From assembly GCF_014654935.1 (NCBI RefSeq), contig NZ_BNBF01000017.1:162254-203537 (forward strand): a stretch of DNA of 41,284 nt, read 5' to 3'. Each line of letters opens with the position of its first letter. The stretch's first letter is position 1. Under the pieces are notes generated by a model that saw only the letters and a program-made list of their open reading frames with translations, was not told the DNA's origin and ran no database searches. Source of the DNA: Streptomyces capoamus (GTDB taxonomy: Bacteria; Actinomycetota; Actinomycetes; Streptomycetales; Streptomycetaceae). Position numbers and translations under genes: made by a program. Of this stretch, positions 24,096 to 33,164 are shown piece by piece.

Positions 24096-25595
24096 GTGTC
24101 TGACTCCTCACGCGATACCGCACAGGGCGCCGGCTGGGGCGCCGCCGAGCCCGGCTCCTACCGGAAGTTGATGCCCGGTCACGTCGAGAAGCTGTCGTGG
24201 CTGAACCCGCGCATACTGTGGGCCGCCCGCAACGGCGTGCTGGCGTCCTGGTTCGGGGACCCGACCGGTCGCACCCGCAGCCGCTGGGTGGCCCGGCGGG
24301 CGGCGGCCGGGGCGCCCGCCGACAAGGTGATCCGGCGGGACGTACCGGAGCGGTTCTCCTTCATGGTCATGGGGGACACCGGAGAGGGGGACGACTCCCA
24401 GTACGCCGTCGTACCGGGCTTCCTGAAGGAGAGTCGGGGCACCGACTTCGCGGTGATCGCCAGCGACGTCATCTACCCCGTCGGCGCCGCCGACGACTAC
24501 GGCGACAAGTTCTTCCGCCCGTACCGGGACTACCCCGCGCCGATCTACGCCGTCCCGGGCAACCACGACTGGTACGAGGACCTCGGCGCCTTCATGCGCG
24601 TCTTCTGCGCCGACACCCCGCGCCTCGCCCCGGAGCCCCCCCGCCCGCTCACCCGCGCAGGGTGGCGCTCCCTGCTGTGGCACCGGCCCCGCCCCGCCGA
24701 CGAGCAACGGCTCGCCCGGGCCCGGGCACTGCGGCCGGCACCCGGGCAGCAGGCCGAACAGCCGGGACCGTACTGGGCGATCGACGCCGGCCCGGTTCGG
24801 ATCGTCGGCATCGACACCGGCCTGCTGGGCACGGTGGACGCCGAACAGGGTGCCTGGCTGCGGGAGGTGTCACGGGGGCCCCGGCCGAAGATCCTCGTCA
24901 CCGGGTCCCCGTTGTACGTCGACGGCGAGCACCACCCCTGTCCCATCGAGGACGGCGGCTGGGTGGACGACATCGTCCGGGCCCCCGAGCACCACTACGT
25001 GGCCGCGATCGGCGGTGACATCCACAACTACCAGCGTTACCCGGTCGACGTGGACGGCCGCACCGTCCAGTACGTCGTCGCGGGCGGCGGCGGCGCGTTC
25101 ATGCACGCCACGCACACCATCCCGCCGGTGTCGGTCGGCGGCGTCACCGAGCGGGAGTTCCGCTGCTACCCGCTGCGCGGCGACTCGCTCGCCTTCTACA
25201 GCCGGCTCTACGGCCGCCGGCTCCGGCTGCGCCGCCTGTTCACCCTGACGGAGGCGGAGGCGACGGCGGTGATCGCCGAGCGCCTCGGCATCGAGCCGGC
25301 CCGCGCACCCGGGCCCGGCACCCGGGTCACCCGCCGGGCCCGGCTGGTCGCGGGCCTGCTGGGGGCCGGCCGCCGTCCGGGCCGCCCCGCCCTGCTCCGG
25401 CTGCCCGTCCGGAAGGTCTACACCCGGCTGTTCTCCCCGTCGTCCGCCACCTACAGCCCGCCGTTCTTCAAGTGCTTCCTGCGGCTGGACGTCAGCCCGG
25501 ACGCGGTCCGGCTGCGCTGTTTCGCAGCGACCGGCAACCGCGCGCAGGAACTCGACCCGCCGGTGGAGGACGAGGTCGTCATCCCGCTGAAGTGA
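24096..25595 (+). CDS. metallophosphoesterase (calcineurin-like)
   Basis: A 499-residue protein with the calcineurin-like motifs in order: VMGDTGEGD (Asp and His-equivalent start; about 92-100), IASDVIYPVG, PGNHDWYED, then IGGDIHNYQRYPV (the GD-H pair) and AGGGGAFMHATH. Together they form a di-metal centre for phosphoester cleavage. An N-terminal 80-residue region and a long C-terminal part flank the domain; no signal peptide or membrane span is visible. Substrate unknown. A start at GTG 23910 would add 62 low-complexity residues; GTG 24096 is chosen because of the -10 box and because the sequence from SYRKLMPGHVEKLSWLNP onward looks like the true N-terminal domain. Confidence 0.88.
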   Translation: MSDSSRDTAQGAGWGAAEPGSYRKLMPGHVEKLSWLNPRILWAARNGVLASWFGDPTGRTRSRWVARRAAAGAPADKVIRRDVPERFSFMVMGDTGEGDDSQYAVVPGFLKESRGTDFAVIASDVIYPVGAADDYGDKFFRPYRDYPAPIYAVPGNHDWYEDLGAFMRVFCADTPRLAPEPPRPLTRAGWRSLLWHRPRPADEQRLARARALRPAPGQQAEQPGPYWAIDAGPVRIVGIDTGLLGTVDAEQGAWLREVSRGPRPKILVTGSPLYVDGEHHPCPIEDGGWVDDIVRAPEHHYVAAIGGDIHNYQRYPVDVDGRTVQYVVAGGGGAFMHATHTIPPVSVGGVTEREFRCYPLRGDSLAFYSRLYGRRLRLRRLFTLTEAEATAVIAERLGIEPARAPGPGTRVTRRARLVAGLLGAGRRPGRPALLRLPVRKVYTRLFSPSSATYSPPFFKCFLRLDVSPDAVRLRCFAATGNRAQELDPPVEDEVVIPLK

Positions 25596-25661
25596 TCACA
25601 CGGTTGTCACACTCGCCTGCGAGAATCGGGCGGGAGCCGACGTACGACCGCTGGAGGAGCC

Positions 25662-26693
25662 GTGCCGTCCACCCCCCGCCCGCTGCGCAAGCTGGGCTTC
25701 CTCACCATCGGCCTGTTCGACGCGGCGGACCCGGCCCGGGGCCACGAGTCCACGCTGGAGATCATCGAGCTGGGCGAACGGCTCGGCTTCGACAGCGCCT
25801 GGGTCCGCCACCGGCACCTGCAGTACGGCATCTCGTCACCGGTCGCCGTCCTGGCCGCGGCCTCGCAGCGCACCCGCCGGATCGCGCTGGGCACGGCGGT
25901 GATCCCGCTCGGCTGGGAGAACCCGCTGCGGCTCGCCGAGGACCTGGCCACGGTGGACATCCTGTCCGGCGGCCGGCTGAACCCGGGCGTCAGCGTGGGC
26001 CCGCCGATGCACTACGACCACGTCAAGGACGCCCTGTACCCGCACAGCGCGGACGCCGAGGACTTCGGGTACGAGCGGGTCCGGCGGCTGCTGGACCTGG
26101 TCCGCGGCAAGCCCGCCACCGACTTCAGCGGGGTGGAGGGCTTCGAGGTGTTCAGTGACGTCGTCCAGCCGCACTCCCCCGGGCTCGGCCGGCGGCTGTG
26201 GTACGGCGGCGGCAGCCTCGGCTCGGCCCGCTGGGCCGGCGAGCACGGGATGAACCTCCTGACGAGCAGCGTCGTCAAGGCCGGGGACGGCGACGGGCCG
26301 CCGGACTTCGCCGGGATCCAGCTGTCCCACATCCGGGAGTTCCGGGCCCGCCACCCCGACGGCGAGGCGGCCCGCGTCTCCCAGGGCCTGGTGGTGATCC
26401 CCACCGACTCGGCCAGTCCCGAGCAGCGCGCCAGGTACGCGGCGTACGCGGCCGAACGCCTGCCCCGCACGGCCTCCCCGCAGGGCCCGGCGCGCCTGCT
26501 GTTCGCCCCGGACCTGGTCGGCACCTCCGAGGAGATCGCCGAACGCCTCCACGCGCACGCCGCCTTCCGTGAGGTGGACGAGGTGGCGTTCGCGCTGCCG
26601 TTCACCTTCGGGCACGAGGACTACGTGCAGATCCTGACGGACATGGCGACGAAGCTGGGTCCGGCGCTGGGGTGGCGGCCGACGGCCGGCTGA
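25662..26693 (+). CDS. LLM-class flavin-dependent oxidoreductase
   Basis: A 343-residue luciferase-like monooxygenase. LGFLTIGLFD opens the TIM barrel, LGERLGFDSAWVRHRHLQYG is the typical helix with the substrate loop, TRRIALGTAVIPLGWENPLRLAEDLATVD is the FMN-phosphate-side motif, and LSGGRLNPGVSVGPP follows. RRLWYGGGSLGSARWAGEHGMN is the second flavin motif. It uses reduced FMN (or F420) from a partner; no reductase gene adjoins. GTG 25662 follows CTGGAGGAGCC, 66 bases after the phosphoesterase. It is convergent with the dioxygenase pseudogene. Confidence 0.9.
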   Translation: MPSTPRPLRKLGFLTIGLFDAADPARGHESTLEIIELGERLGFDSAWVRHRHLQYGISSPVAVLAAASQRTRRIALGTAVIPLGWENPLRLAEDLATVDILSGGRLNPGVSVGPPMHYDHVKDALYPHSADAEDFGYERVRRLLDLVRGKPATDFSGVEGFEVFSDVVQPHSPGLGRRLWYGGGSLGSARWAGEHGMNLLTSSVVKAGDGDGPPDFAGIQLSHIREFRARHPDGEAARVSQGLVVIPTDSASPEQRARYAAYAAERLPRTASPQGPARLLFAPDLVGTSEEIAERLHAHAAFREVDEVAFALPFTFGHEDYVQILTDMATKLGPALGWRPTAG

Positions 26694-26724
26694 CCGTCGC
26701 CGCCGACGGACGGACGGCCGGCCG

Positions 26725-27699
26725 TCACCAGCGTCCCGGCTCCGTCCCCACGACCGCCTGCGAGGGCCTGCCGTCCACGCCGACGGGGACCTCTCCGGCG
26801 AGCATCACCCGGTGCATGATGCGCGCGGCACCCACGTGCGTGTGGTCGCTGGGAGCCAGGTGCATGGTGGCCCGGTTGTCTCAGAAGGCGACGCTGCCGG
26901 GCTCCCAGCGGAAGCGGACGGTGTACTCGGGACGGACCGCCTGCTCCAGCAGCATCTCCAGCAGGGCCGCGCTCTCCGGGCGGGAGACGCCGGTGATGCG
27001 CTCCAGGTAGTAGCCGTTGACGAACAGCACCCGCTCCCCCGTCTCCGGGTGCACCCGCACCAGCGGGTGGACCGAGGCCACCTGGTGGTCCAGCAGATGG
27101 CGGACGTAGGCGTCGTCGCCGGGCCGGGGCTGGTAGCCGACGCCGAGGCGGTGCTCGGCGCGCAGCCCGTCCACGAACGCGCGGACGGGGGCGGAGAGCC
27201 CGGCGTAGGCGGCGGCCAGGTTGGCCCAGGTGGTGTCACCGCCGTACGGCGGGACGGTCTCGGCGCGCAGGATCGTCGCGGCCGGCGGGTCGATCCGGGC
27301 GCCGTGGTCGCAGTGCCAGCCGCGCAGCAGGGTGTGCCGCCGCCGGTCCAGCCACTCGGCGTGCTCCATGCCGAACCGGCCGCCCAGCTCCAGCCGGTCC
27401 GCCGTGGTCTCCACCTCCGGGAAGCCGGCCGGTGAGACACTGCCCCGCCGGCCGAGGACGACGGGATCACCGAACCGGCGGGCGAGGGCGACGTGCCCGG
27501 CGTGGTCCAGCCGTTGCCCGCGGAAGAAGACCACCTTCCAGCGCAGCACGGCCTGCCGGATCAGGGCCACCACCGCGTCGTCCAGCGGCCCGGCGAGGTC
27601 CGCCCCGGTGATCTCGGCGCCGATGTTCCCGGCGACCGGCCTCACCTCCACGCCCGCGACGCGGTCCGCTGCTTCCCCGGCCGTCCTGTCGGTCGTCAT
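26725..27699 (-). pseudogene. TauD/TfdA-family Fe(II)/2-oxoglutarate dioxygenase with an internal TGA
   Basis: From ATG 27699 (GGAGGG upstream) the frame gives 272 residues and meets TGA at 26883-26881. The same frame continues 51 more codons, starting DNRATMHLAPSDHTHVG and including RIMHRVML, to a second TGA at 26727-26725. In TauD the stop position is the conserved Trp of W-D-N-R. A single TGG to TGA change explains it. The metal motif HxD is present upstream (WHCDHGARID); the lost part carries the third metal ligand His and the 2-oxoglutarate-binding Arg, so the short product should be inactive. Read-through of UGA as Trp would restore a 324-residue enzyme. Sequencing error is also possible. 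Confidence 0.85.
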
Positions 27700-27949
27700 G
27701 CGCCCTCCGGTGCTCGTCCTGTCACTGCCGGGAAGATCGTGTCACCCGCGGGCACCGGAGGGCGGGCGGAGGCACGGATGCTCCCCGTCCCTGGCACGGC
27801 GCCGGCCACCACGCGGGGCCGGGGCTGAACCGGTCGGATCATCACCGGATGCGGGCGGCGGCGGGCCACCGGAGGATGAGGTCGGCTCGCACACGGGGTC
27901 CGGCGGCCGGCTCCGGGCGCCGGCCGCTCCCCTGCCGGACGGCTGATCG

Positions 27950-28681
27950 GTGGACGGCGTGAACAGTGAACCGGCGCGCAGGCACGTCCGGATCGCCGTC
28001 GTGCTGTTCGCGCTGACCGTGACCGCGGGCGCGGTCGACGCCATCACCTTCCTCGGGCTCGGGCACGCGTTCGCCGCCCTGACGACCGGCAACGTCCTGT
28101 TCCTCGGGTTCGGGGTGGTGCGGGCCGGGACGCCGGTCGCCCGCCCGGCCGAGGCGCTGGCCGCCTTCACCGTCGGAACCCTGGCCGCCCACCTGGTCGT
28201 CACCCGGCTCGATCGCCGTGGACGCGGGTGGTTCGTGCGGGCCGTCACCGTGGAGGCCGGGACGGTGCTGGCGGCCGGGCTGCTGGTCGTGGGCACGAGC
28301 GGGCGGCACGCCCCCGCCGAACCGTCCCTGTCCCTGGCCGTCGTGCTGCTCGCGGCGGCCATGGGGTGGCGCAGTCGCGTCATGATGCAGGCGCGCATCC
28401 CGGACATGCCGACCACCGTGTTGCAGATGACCTTGGTGAAACTGCTCTCGGACCTCCCGCCGGGGCGCTCGGCCGCGCCCCGTGAGCCGCCGCTGGCGCG
28501 GGCGCGGCGCGCCGGAACCGTGTGCGGCGTGTTCGCCGGCGGGATCGTGGGCGCCCTGCTGCTGCGCCTGGGGCCGGGTCCGGCCCTGTTGTGCGTGGCG
28601 GGACTGTCCGGCTGCGTCACCGCCCTGTACGCCCGGGCCCGGCGGTTGCGGCCGCCGCCGGAGACGGCGAGTGTCCGGTGA
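27950..28681 (+). CDS. DUF1275 (YoaK-type) membrane protein
   Basis: A 243-residue membrane protein with about six hydrophobic segments. GAVDAITFLGLGHAFAALTTGNVLFLGFG (about 27-55) is the family signature, and MGWRSRVMMQARIPDMPTTVLQMTLVKLLSDL (about 138-169) contains the second conserved motif (N/M-x-x-x-R-x-P-x-x-T-T-V). The function of the family is not known. The start could be GTG 27950 or GTG 27959; the latter has GGTGGA before it. No partner genes are obvious. Confidence 0.85.
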   Translation: MDGVNSEPARRHVRIAVVLFALTVTAGAVDAITFLGLGHAFAALTTGNVLFLGFGVVRAGTPVARPAEALAAFTVGTLAAHLVVTRLDRRGRGWFVRAVTVEAGTVLAAGLLVVGTSGRHAPAEPSLSLAVVLLAAAMGWRSRVMMQARIPDMPTTVLQMTLVKLLSDLPPGRSAAPREPPLARARRAGTVCGVFAGGIVGALLLRLGPGPALLCVAGLSGCVTALYARARRLRPPPETASVR

Positions 28682-28975
28682 CCCGCGGGCCCTCGACACG
28701 CTCCTGACCGGGTCCGCCGAGGGCGGCCCAGGCCGCCGGGAGGTCGGCAGTTCGGCACCCCCGGCTGCCGGGTCCGCAACCCCGGGCCCGCGGCGGGTCC
28801 GCGCGGTGCGGTCCGGACGCACCCCGGTCCAGGTGGCCGTGCGGACCGGCCGGGGCCGGCGGCCGCGCCGCGGTACGCGGCCGGGGCGATCCGGATCAGT
28901 GGATTCCGGCCCCGGCGCGCCCGCTGTGCCTCTATGTTCGCGGCGGTATCCGCTCGCGTCCCTGGAGGCTTACGC

Positions 28976-29410
28976 ATGCGCACCGCACTCCGTACCGCCG
29001 TGACCGGCGTGCTGACCGCCGCCACCGTCCTCACCTGCGGGTCCGCCGGGGCGACCCCGGCGGGCCCCGGGGTGACGGCCCGGATCCTCGCGCAGACCAC
29101 GGTCGGGGGCACCGACTACACCCTGCGGGAGATCACCGTCCCGCCCGGTCAGAGCACCGGCTGGCACTACCACGACGGTCCGCTGTACGGGGTCGTGCGG
29201 CAGGGCACGCTCAGCCACTTCGACGCCGGGTGCGCCTCGGACGGTGTGTACCGCGCGGGCGCGTCGATCACGGAGCCGTCCGGCGCGGACCACGTCCACA
29301 TCGGCCGCAACCTGGGCGACACGCCGCTCGTGCTCGAGGTGCTGTACGTGCTGCCGCACGGCTCGCCGTTCTCCGAGGACGCGCCGAACCCGGGCTGCCC
29401 GTTCCAGTGA
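28976..29410 (+). CDS. secreted small cupin protein
   Basis: A 144-residue protein with an N-terminal signal peptide (about 1-26, ending AGA). The mature part is a single cupin barrel: VPPGQSTGWHYHDGPLYGVVRQGTLSHF is cupin motif 1 with two His, and ADHVHIGRNLGDTPLVLEVLYV holds motif 2. The Cys pair (Cys92 region and Cys141 region) may form a disulfide outside the cell. Metal-dependent binding or enzymatic activity is possible; none is assigned. ATG 28976 follows CTGGAGGCTTACGC. The 294 bases before it hold no gene; TATGTT at 28933-28938 could be a -10. Confidence 0.85.
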   Translation: MRTALRTAVTGVLTAATVLTCGSAGATPAGPGVTARILAQTTVGGTDYTLREITVPPGQSTGWHYHDGPLYGVVRQGTLSHFDAGCASDGVYRAGASITEPSGADHVHIGRNLGDTPLVLEVLYVLPHGSPFSEDAPNPGCPFQ

Positions 29411-29441
29411 GCCCCGGCCCCTGCGGCGCGTGGGCGGCCGT

Positions 29442-29909
29442 TCAGTGCCGGTGGGCACGCAGGGCGGCGAGGGCCCGGTCGGCGTGGGTGTTCATGCGCA
29501 GTTCGCTGCGGACGACCTCCAGGACGGTACGGTCCTGGGCGATCACGAAGGTGACCCTCCTGGTCGGGGCAAGGGAGAAGCCGCGTCGGACGCCGAACCG
29601 GTCGCGGACCGTGCCGTCGGCGTCGGAGAGCAGGGGCATGCCGAGGCCGTGCCGGCCGGCGAACTCCTGCTGCTTGTCGACGGTGTCCCCGCTGACCCCG
29701 ACCGGCCGGGCGCCGACGGCGGCGAACTCGGCGGCGAGGTCCCGGAAGTGGCAGGCCTCGGCGGTGCAGCCGGGGGTGAGGGCGGCGGGGTAGAAGAAGA
29801 GGACGACGGGGCCGTCGGCCAGCAGTCCGGTGAGCCGGCGGATCGTGCCGGTCTCGTCGGGCAGGGCGAAGTCCTCGGCCTTGTCGCCGATCGCGAGGCG
29901 CTCGCTCAT
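29442..29909 (-). CDS. peroxiredoxin, Bcp/PrxQ type
   Basis: A 155-residue thioredoxin-fold peroxidase. VVLFFYPAALTPGCTAEACHFRDL gives the peroxidatic Cys in P-x-x-x-T-x-x-C and a second Cys five residues later, the arrangement of two-Cys PrxQ/Bcp enzymes. FGVRRGF-L-PTRRVTFVI follows. It reduces hydrogen peroxide and lipid or alkyl hydroperoxides with thioredoxin. Its ATG overlaps the stop of the DoxX-like gene (ATGA at 29909-29906), so the two are translationally coupled. Confidence 0.92.
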   Translation of the reverse strand: MSERLAIGDKAEDFALPDETGTIRRLTGLLADGPVVLFFYPAALTPGCTAEACHFRDLAAEFAAVGARPVGVSGDTVDKQQEFAGRHGLGMPLLSDADGTVRDRFGVRRGFSLAPTRRVTFVIAQDRTVLEVVRSELRMNTHADRALAALRAHRH

Positions 29910-30286
29910 GACCGCCCCGCCCCGCCGCGGGCCACCGCGCGTGCCCACAGCACCAGGGGCAGCTGGAGGGGCAGCCGGGCGAGGGCCGCGGTCTTCAGCG
30001 GCGCCGGCCGGTCGCGCCAGTCGACGGCCATCTGGACGTTCGCCGGGAAGACGCCGACGAAGAAGGCGGCCGCCGCCCTCGCGGCGGGCGCGCGGGTCCC
30101 GGGCGCCGCGATCCCGGCCGCCAGGGCCAGTTCGACCGCTCCGCTGCCGTACGTCCAGGCCCTGGGCGGACCCGGCAGCGCGCGCGGGACGATCGCGTCG
30201 AACGTCCGTGGGGTGGCGAAGTGGGCGACCCCGGCGGCCGCCAGCAGACCGGCGAGCAGCAGGGGTGAGCGTTGGGACCGGGACAC
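29906..30286 (-). CDS. DoxX-family membrane protein
   Basis: A 126-residue protein with four hydrophobic helices. VAHFATPRTFDAIVPRALPG, YGSGAVELALAAGIA and FFVGVFPANVQMAVDW are typical of the DoxX-like group. Mycobacterial DoxX associates with superoxide dismutase and thiosulfate sulfurtransferase in redox homeostasis; the coupling here to a peroxiredoxin gives a similar oxidative-stress setting. GTG 30286 follows AAGGAGGAACC, a strong site. Confidence 0.85.
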   Translation of the reverse strand: MSRSQRSPLLLAGLLAAAGVAHFATPRTFDAIVPRALPGPPRAWTYGSGAVELALAAGIAAPGTRAPAARAAAAFFVGVFPANVQMAVDWRDRPAPLKTAALARLPLQLPLVLWARAVARGGAGRS

Positions 30287-30425
30287 GGTTCCTCCTTCGG
30301 TGGCCTGCGCCGGATATTACTGGACGGTAGGGCCGGGGGCGGGTTTCCGGGAAGGTGAACGGAGGCGTCCGTCGTCGTCCCGTCCGGTCTTGCCCGTGCC
30401 AGGGGGCCCGGGGCAGCCTGGTGCC

Positions 30426-31184
30426 ATGGGTGGTCAGGACGGGCCCACCCTCATCGGCTCCGTGCAGCGGGCCTTCCGACTGCTGGAGGCGGTGAGCGAG
30501 CACGAGAACGGCGCGCCCGCGAAACAGCTGGCACGCGAGACGGGGCTGCCCCTGGCCACCGCCTACCACCTGCTGCGCACCCTGGTGCACGACGGATACG
30601 TGCGGAAACTGGAGGACGGCGGGTTCGTCCTCGGCGACCGGCTGAACTCGCTGCACACGGCGGGCCGCACCCAGGCGCTGCTCAGCCGCGTGCGCCCGGC
30701 GCTGGCCTCGCTGCGGGACGAACTGTCCACCGCCGCCTATCTCACGTTCTACGAGGACGGCGAGATCAGGGTGGCCGACATCGTCGACGGCCCCCGCACG
30801 CCCCGGGTGGATCTCTGGGTCGGCTTCGAGGACGCCGGGCACGCCACCGCGCTGGGCAAGTCCGTGCTGCGCGAGATGGACGAGGAGGCGCGCCGGGACT
30901 ACCTCTCCCGCCACCACCTGGCCGACCTCACGCCCCGCACGGTGACGAGCGTGCCGGAGCTGCTGCGCAGGATCCAGTCGCCCCCGCTGGCTCCGGCCGT
31001 CACGGACCTGGAGGAGTACGCGCTCGGCACCGTGTGCGTCGCCGTCCCCGTCTACCGCGGCGGCGTCATCGGCTCGCTCGGCGTCTCCCTGCCGGCGGAG
31101 CGGCGGGACCGCCTCCGGGAGATCCGGTCCCGGCTGCTCCCGATCGCGAGCCGGGTGACCAGAGGGCTCTCGCTCACTATCTGA
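30426..31184 (+). CDS. IclR-family transcriptional regulator
   Basis: A 252-residue regulator. The N-terminal winged helix (12-70) reads SVQRAFRLLEAVSEHENG, LARETGLPLATAYHLLRTL and DGYVRKLEDGGFVLG. The IclR effector domain has ALGKSVLREM, YALGTVCVAVPVYRGGVIGSLGVSLP. The ligand is not predictable. ATG 30426 has no Shine-Dalgarno but CAGCCT ends six bases before it, similar to the leaderless pattern elsewhere. It is divergent from the DoxX-peroxiredoxin pair, which it might regulate. Confidence 0.9.
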   Translation: MGGQDGPTLIGSVQRAFRLLEAVSEHENGAPAKQLARETGLPLATAYHLLRTLVHDGYVRKLEDGGFVLGDRLNSLHTAGRTQALLSRVRPALASLRDELSTAAYLTFYEDGEIRVADIVDGPRTPRVDLWVGFEDAGHATALGKSVLREMDEEARRDYLSRHHLADLTPRTVTSVPELLRRIQSPPLAPAVTDLEEYALGTVCVAVPVYRGGVIGSLGVSLPAERRDRLREIRSRLLPIASRVTRGLSLTI

Positions 31185-31281
31185 AAATCCGCTCCTTGTC
31201 GCCGCCCGCCCCCAGCCCGTTTGCTGGATGAAACGGACATTACGGGTGTGCACCCCTAGCGGCGAGGACTGCGGACGAGAC

Positions 31282-32496
31282 ATGAGCCAGCCCCGACACC
31301 AAGGCGGCGACCACACACCGACGCGGCTGTCCCGGAACCGTGCGGCGCGCGCCTGGTCATCGGTACGCCGGCGCACCGCCGGGCAGCTGGCCGCCAGCAT
31401 GCCCGCACTGCCGGTCCTGGTCGTCGCCGTCGTCGTCCTCGTCGACGTCGCCGGCGGGGCCGGGATGGTCTGGCTGCCGCTGCTCGCCGCGGGGCCCGCG
31501 CTGGCGGCCACCACCAACGGGCCGCGCGGGGTGCTGGGCGCCGGCCTCCTCGCCGCGGCCACGGGCACGGTGCTGGGCGTCGTGCACGGCACCCCCGCGC
31601 ACGACCTGGCGGCCGTCCTGTGCGCCCTGTCCGCCGTGACCGCGGCGAGCGGTCTGGCCGGCGTGCTGCGCGGCCGGCGCGAACGGGTCCTCGCGGCCGT
31701 CCGCTCGGTCGCCGAGGCCGCCCAGCAGGCCCTGCTCCAGCCCGTCCCCGAGAGGGTCGGCCCGTTCCGGGTCGCCGTCCGCTACAGCGCCGCGGCGGCC
31801 GAGGCCCGCATCGGCGGGGACCTCTACGCCCTGGTGCCCACCCAGTACGGCATCCGGCTGATCGTCGGCGATGTGCGCGGCAAGGGGCTGCCCGCCGTGG
31901 GGACCGCCGCGCTCGTGCTCGGGGTGTTCCGCGAGGCCGCCCAGGACGAGCCCGACCTGCTCGCCGTCGTCGGCAGGATCGAGCGGAGCCTGGCCCGCAA
32001 TCTCGGCCCCGACGACTTCGTCACCGCCGTGGTCGTCGGCTGCCCCGGGTCGGGACACCTGGAGGTGGTCAACTGCGGGCACGCGCCCCCGCTGCTGATA
32101 TCACCGTCCGGGGAGGTCCGGGCGCTGGACGCCGACCGCCCCGCGCCGCCCCTCGGCCTGCGCGCCCTGTCGGGGCTCCACCCCGGCCTGCAGCGTCTGC
32201 CGTTCGCGGTGGGCGAGCAACTGCTGCTCTACACCGACGGGGTCACCGAGGCCCGCGACCACGCGCGCCGGTTCTACCCGCTGCCGGACGGGGTGGCCCG
32301 CCACGCCGGCGACGATCCGTCCCGCACGCTCACCGCGCTCCACGAGGAGCTGCTGGCGCACGTCGGCGGCCGGCTGCACGACGACGCCGCCCTGCTCCTG
32401 CTCCGCAAGGAGACCCAGCAGGAACCCTCCTCGCACGAGCCCTCCTCCGGAGCCGCCGCACCGCCCCTTCCGGAGGCTGCGCTGCGCTGCGGCTGA
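31282..32496 (+). CDS. membrane-anchored PP2C/SpoIIE-type serine phosphatase
   Basis: A 404-residue protein built like the one at 10876-11982: hydrophobic segments at about 42-60, 65-85 and 90-120, a short linker (AAQQALLQPVPERVGPFRVAV), and a SpoIIE phosphatase domain. Metal motifs are IGGDLYAL and VGDVRGKGLPAV; CGHAPPLL, LYTDGVTEARD and HDDAALLLL follow. The C-terminal 25 residues are Ser/Pro/Ala-rich. ATG 31282 is preferred (GGACGAG upstream); ATG 31228 would add 18 residues without family features. It is convergent with an anti-sigma-type ATPase gene 54 bases away, a likely functional pairing. Confidence 0.88.
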   Translation: MSQPRHQGGDHTPTRLSRNRAARAWSSVRRRTAGQLAASMPALPVLVVAVVVLVDVAGGAGMVWLPLLAAGPALAATTNGPRGVLGAGLLAAATGTVLGVVHGTPAHDLAAVLCALSAVTAASGLAGVLRGRRERVLAAVRSVAEAAQQALLQPVPERVGPFRVAVRYSAAAAEARIGGDLYALVPTQYGIRLIVGDVRGKGLPAVGTAALVLGVFREAAQDEPDLLAVVGRIERSLARNLGPDDFVTAVVVGCPGSGHLEVVNCGHAPPLLISPSGEVRALDADRPAPPLGLRALSGLHPGLQRLPFAVGEQLLLYTDGVTEARDHARRFYPLPDGVARHAGDDPSRTLTALHEELLAHVGGRLHDDAALLLLRKETQQEPSSHEPSSGAAAPPLPEAALRCG

Positions 32497-32550
32497 CCGC
32501 GTCCGTACCGACCCGCCGGGGCGCCCGTCACGACCGTCCACCGCTCCCCC

Positions 32551-32976
32551 TCACCCGGCGACCAGCTCGGCCCAGCGGGTGACCCCGCCCGGGTGGATGC
32601 GGATGCCGGAGTGCGTCGCCAGGGCACGGACGATCGCCTCGCCGCGGCCGTGCTCGTCCGGGTCGAACCCGTCGAGCGGCCGGCCCGCATGGCGCTCGGG
32701 TCCCGCGTCGGTGACCTCCACCCGCAGGGTCCGGCCGCCGGCGCCGGGCTTCCAGGACAGCCGCAGCTCGGCCGGGGGCCGGGCGTGGATGATCGCATTG
32801 GTGGCCAGTTCGGACACGACGAGCAGGGCGTCCTCGACGATCTCGGAACACACGCTCCAGTCCGCGAGGACCGCCGCCGCGCGTCGGCGCACGGCCGCGA
32901 CCGCGCCGGCGACGGGCGGCACCGGACACACGTGTTCGCATGCCGCCCGGAGCAGCGTGTTGAGCTGTGCCGCCAT
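32551..32976 (-). CDS. ATP-binding protein of the anti-sigma (RsbW-like) HATPase type
   Basis: A 141-residue protein. EDALLVVSELATNAIIHA (47-64) is the N-box with the Mg-binding Asn; VEVTDAGPERH is the G1 box and DEHGRGEAIVRALA the G2 box. These single-domain GHKL proteins act as serine kinases or binders of anti-anti-sigma or sigma factors. The first about 20 residues contain two Cys (ACEHVCPVPP). ATG 32976 follows GGGAGAG. It faces the SpoIIE phosphatase gene; whether they share a target is not known. Confidence 0.88.
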   Translation of the reverse strand: MAAQLNTLLRAACEHVCPVPPVAGAVAAVRRRAAAVLADWSVCSEIVEDALLVVSELATNAIIHARPPAELRLSWKPGAGGRTLRVEVTDAGPERHAGRPLDGFDPDEHGRGEAIVRALATHSGIRIHPGGVTRWAELVAG

Positions 32977-33152
32977 GTTCTCTCCCGATGGTGTGTGCCG
33001 CCCGGTCGGGCGCCGTGCCTCGGCGTCTTCCGGGCTCCTCTGCACGCTAGGGAGACAAATCCGGCGGGTCAATGAACGTCGGTCGGCATTACCGAACGCA
33101 CCGGCCGGTGCCGCCGCGTCCCGCCCGCGGGGCGAAGCGTCCGCGGCGGTAA

Positions 33153-33158
33153 TAGGCT
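33153..33158 (+). promoter_or_regulatory. leaderless-type -10 box of gylR
   Basis: TAGGCT ends six bases before ATG 33165 and there is no Shine-Dalgarno. Confidence 0.55.
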
Positions 33159-33164
33159 CGGCTC

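Noticed and set aside
26713..26726. Palindrome GACGGCCGGCCGTC between the convergent LLM and dioxygenase genes as a terminator
   Set aside because: It has no loop and most such GC palindromes occur by chance here; not enough for a terminator call.
33083..33095. TCGG-CATTA-CCGA repeat upstream of gylR as a GylR operator
   Set aside because: Only four-base arms; too weak to support without comparison to other gyl promoters.
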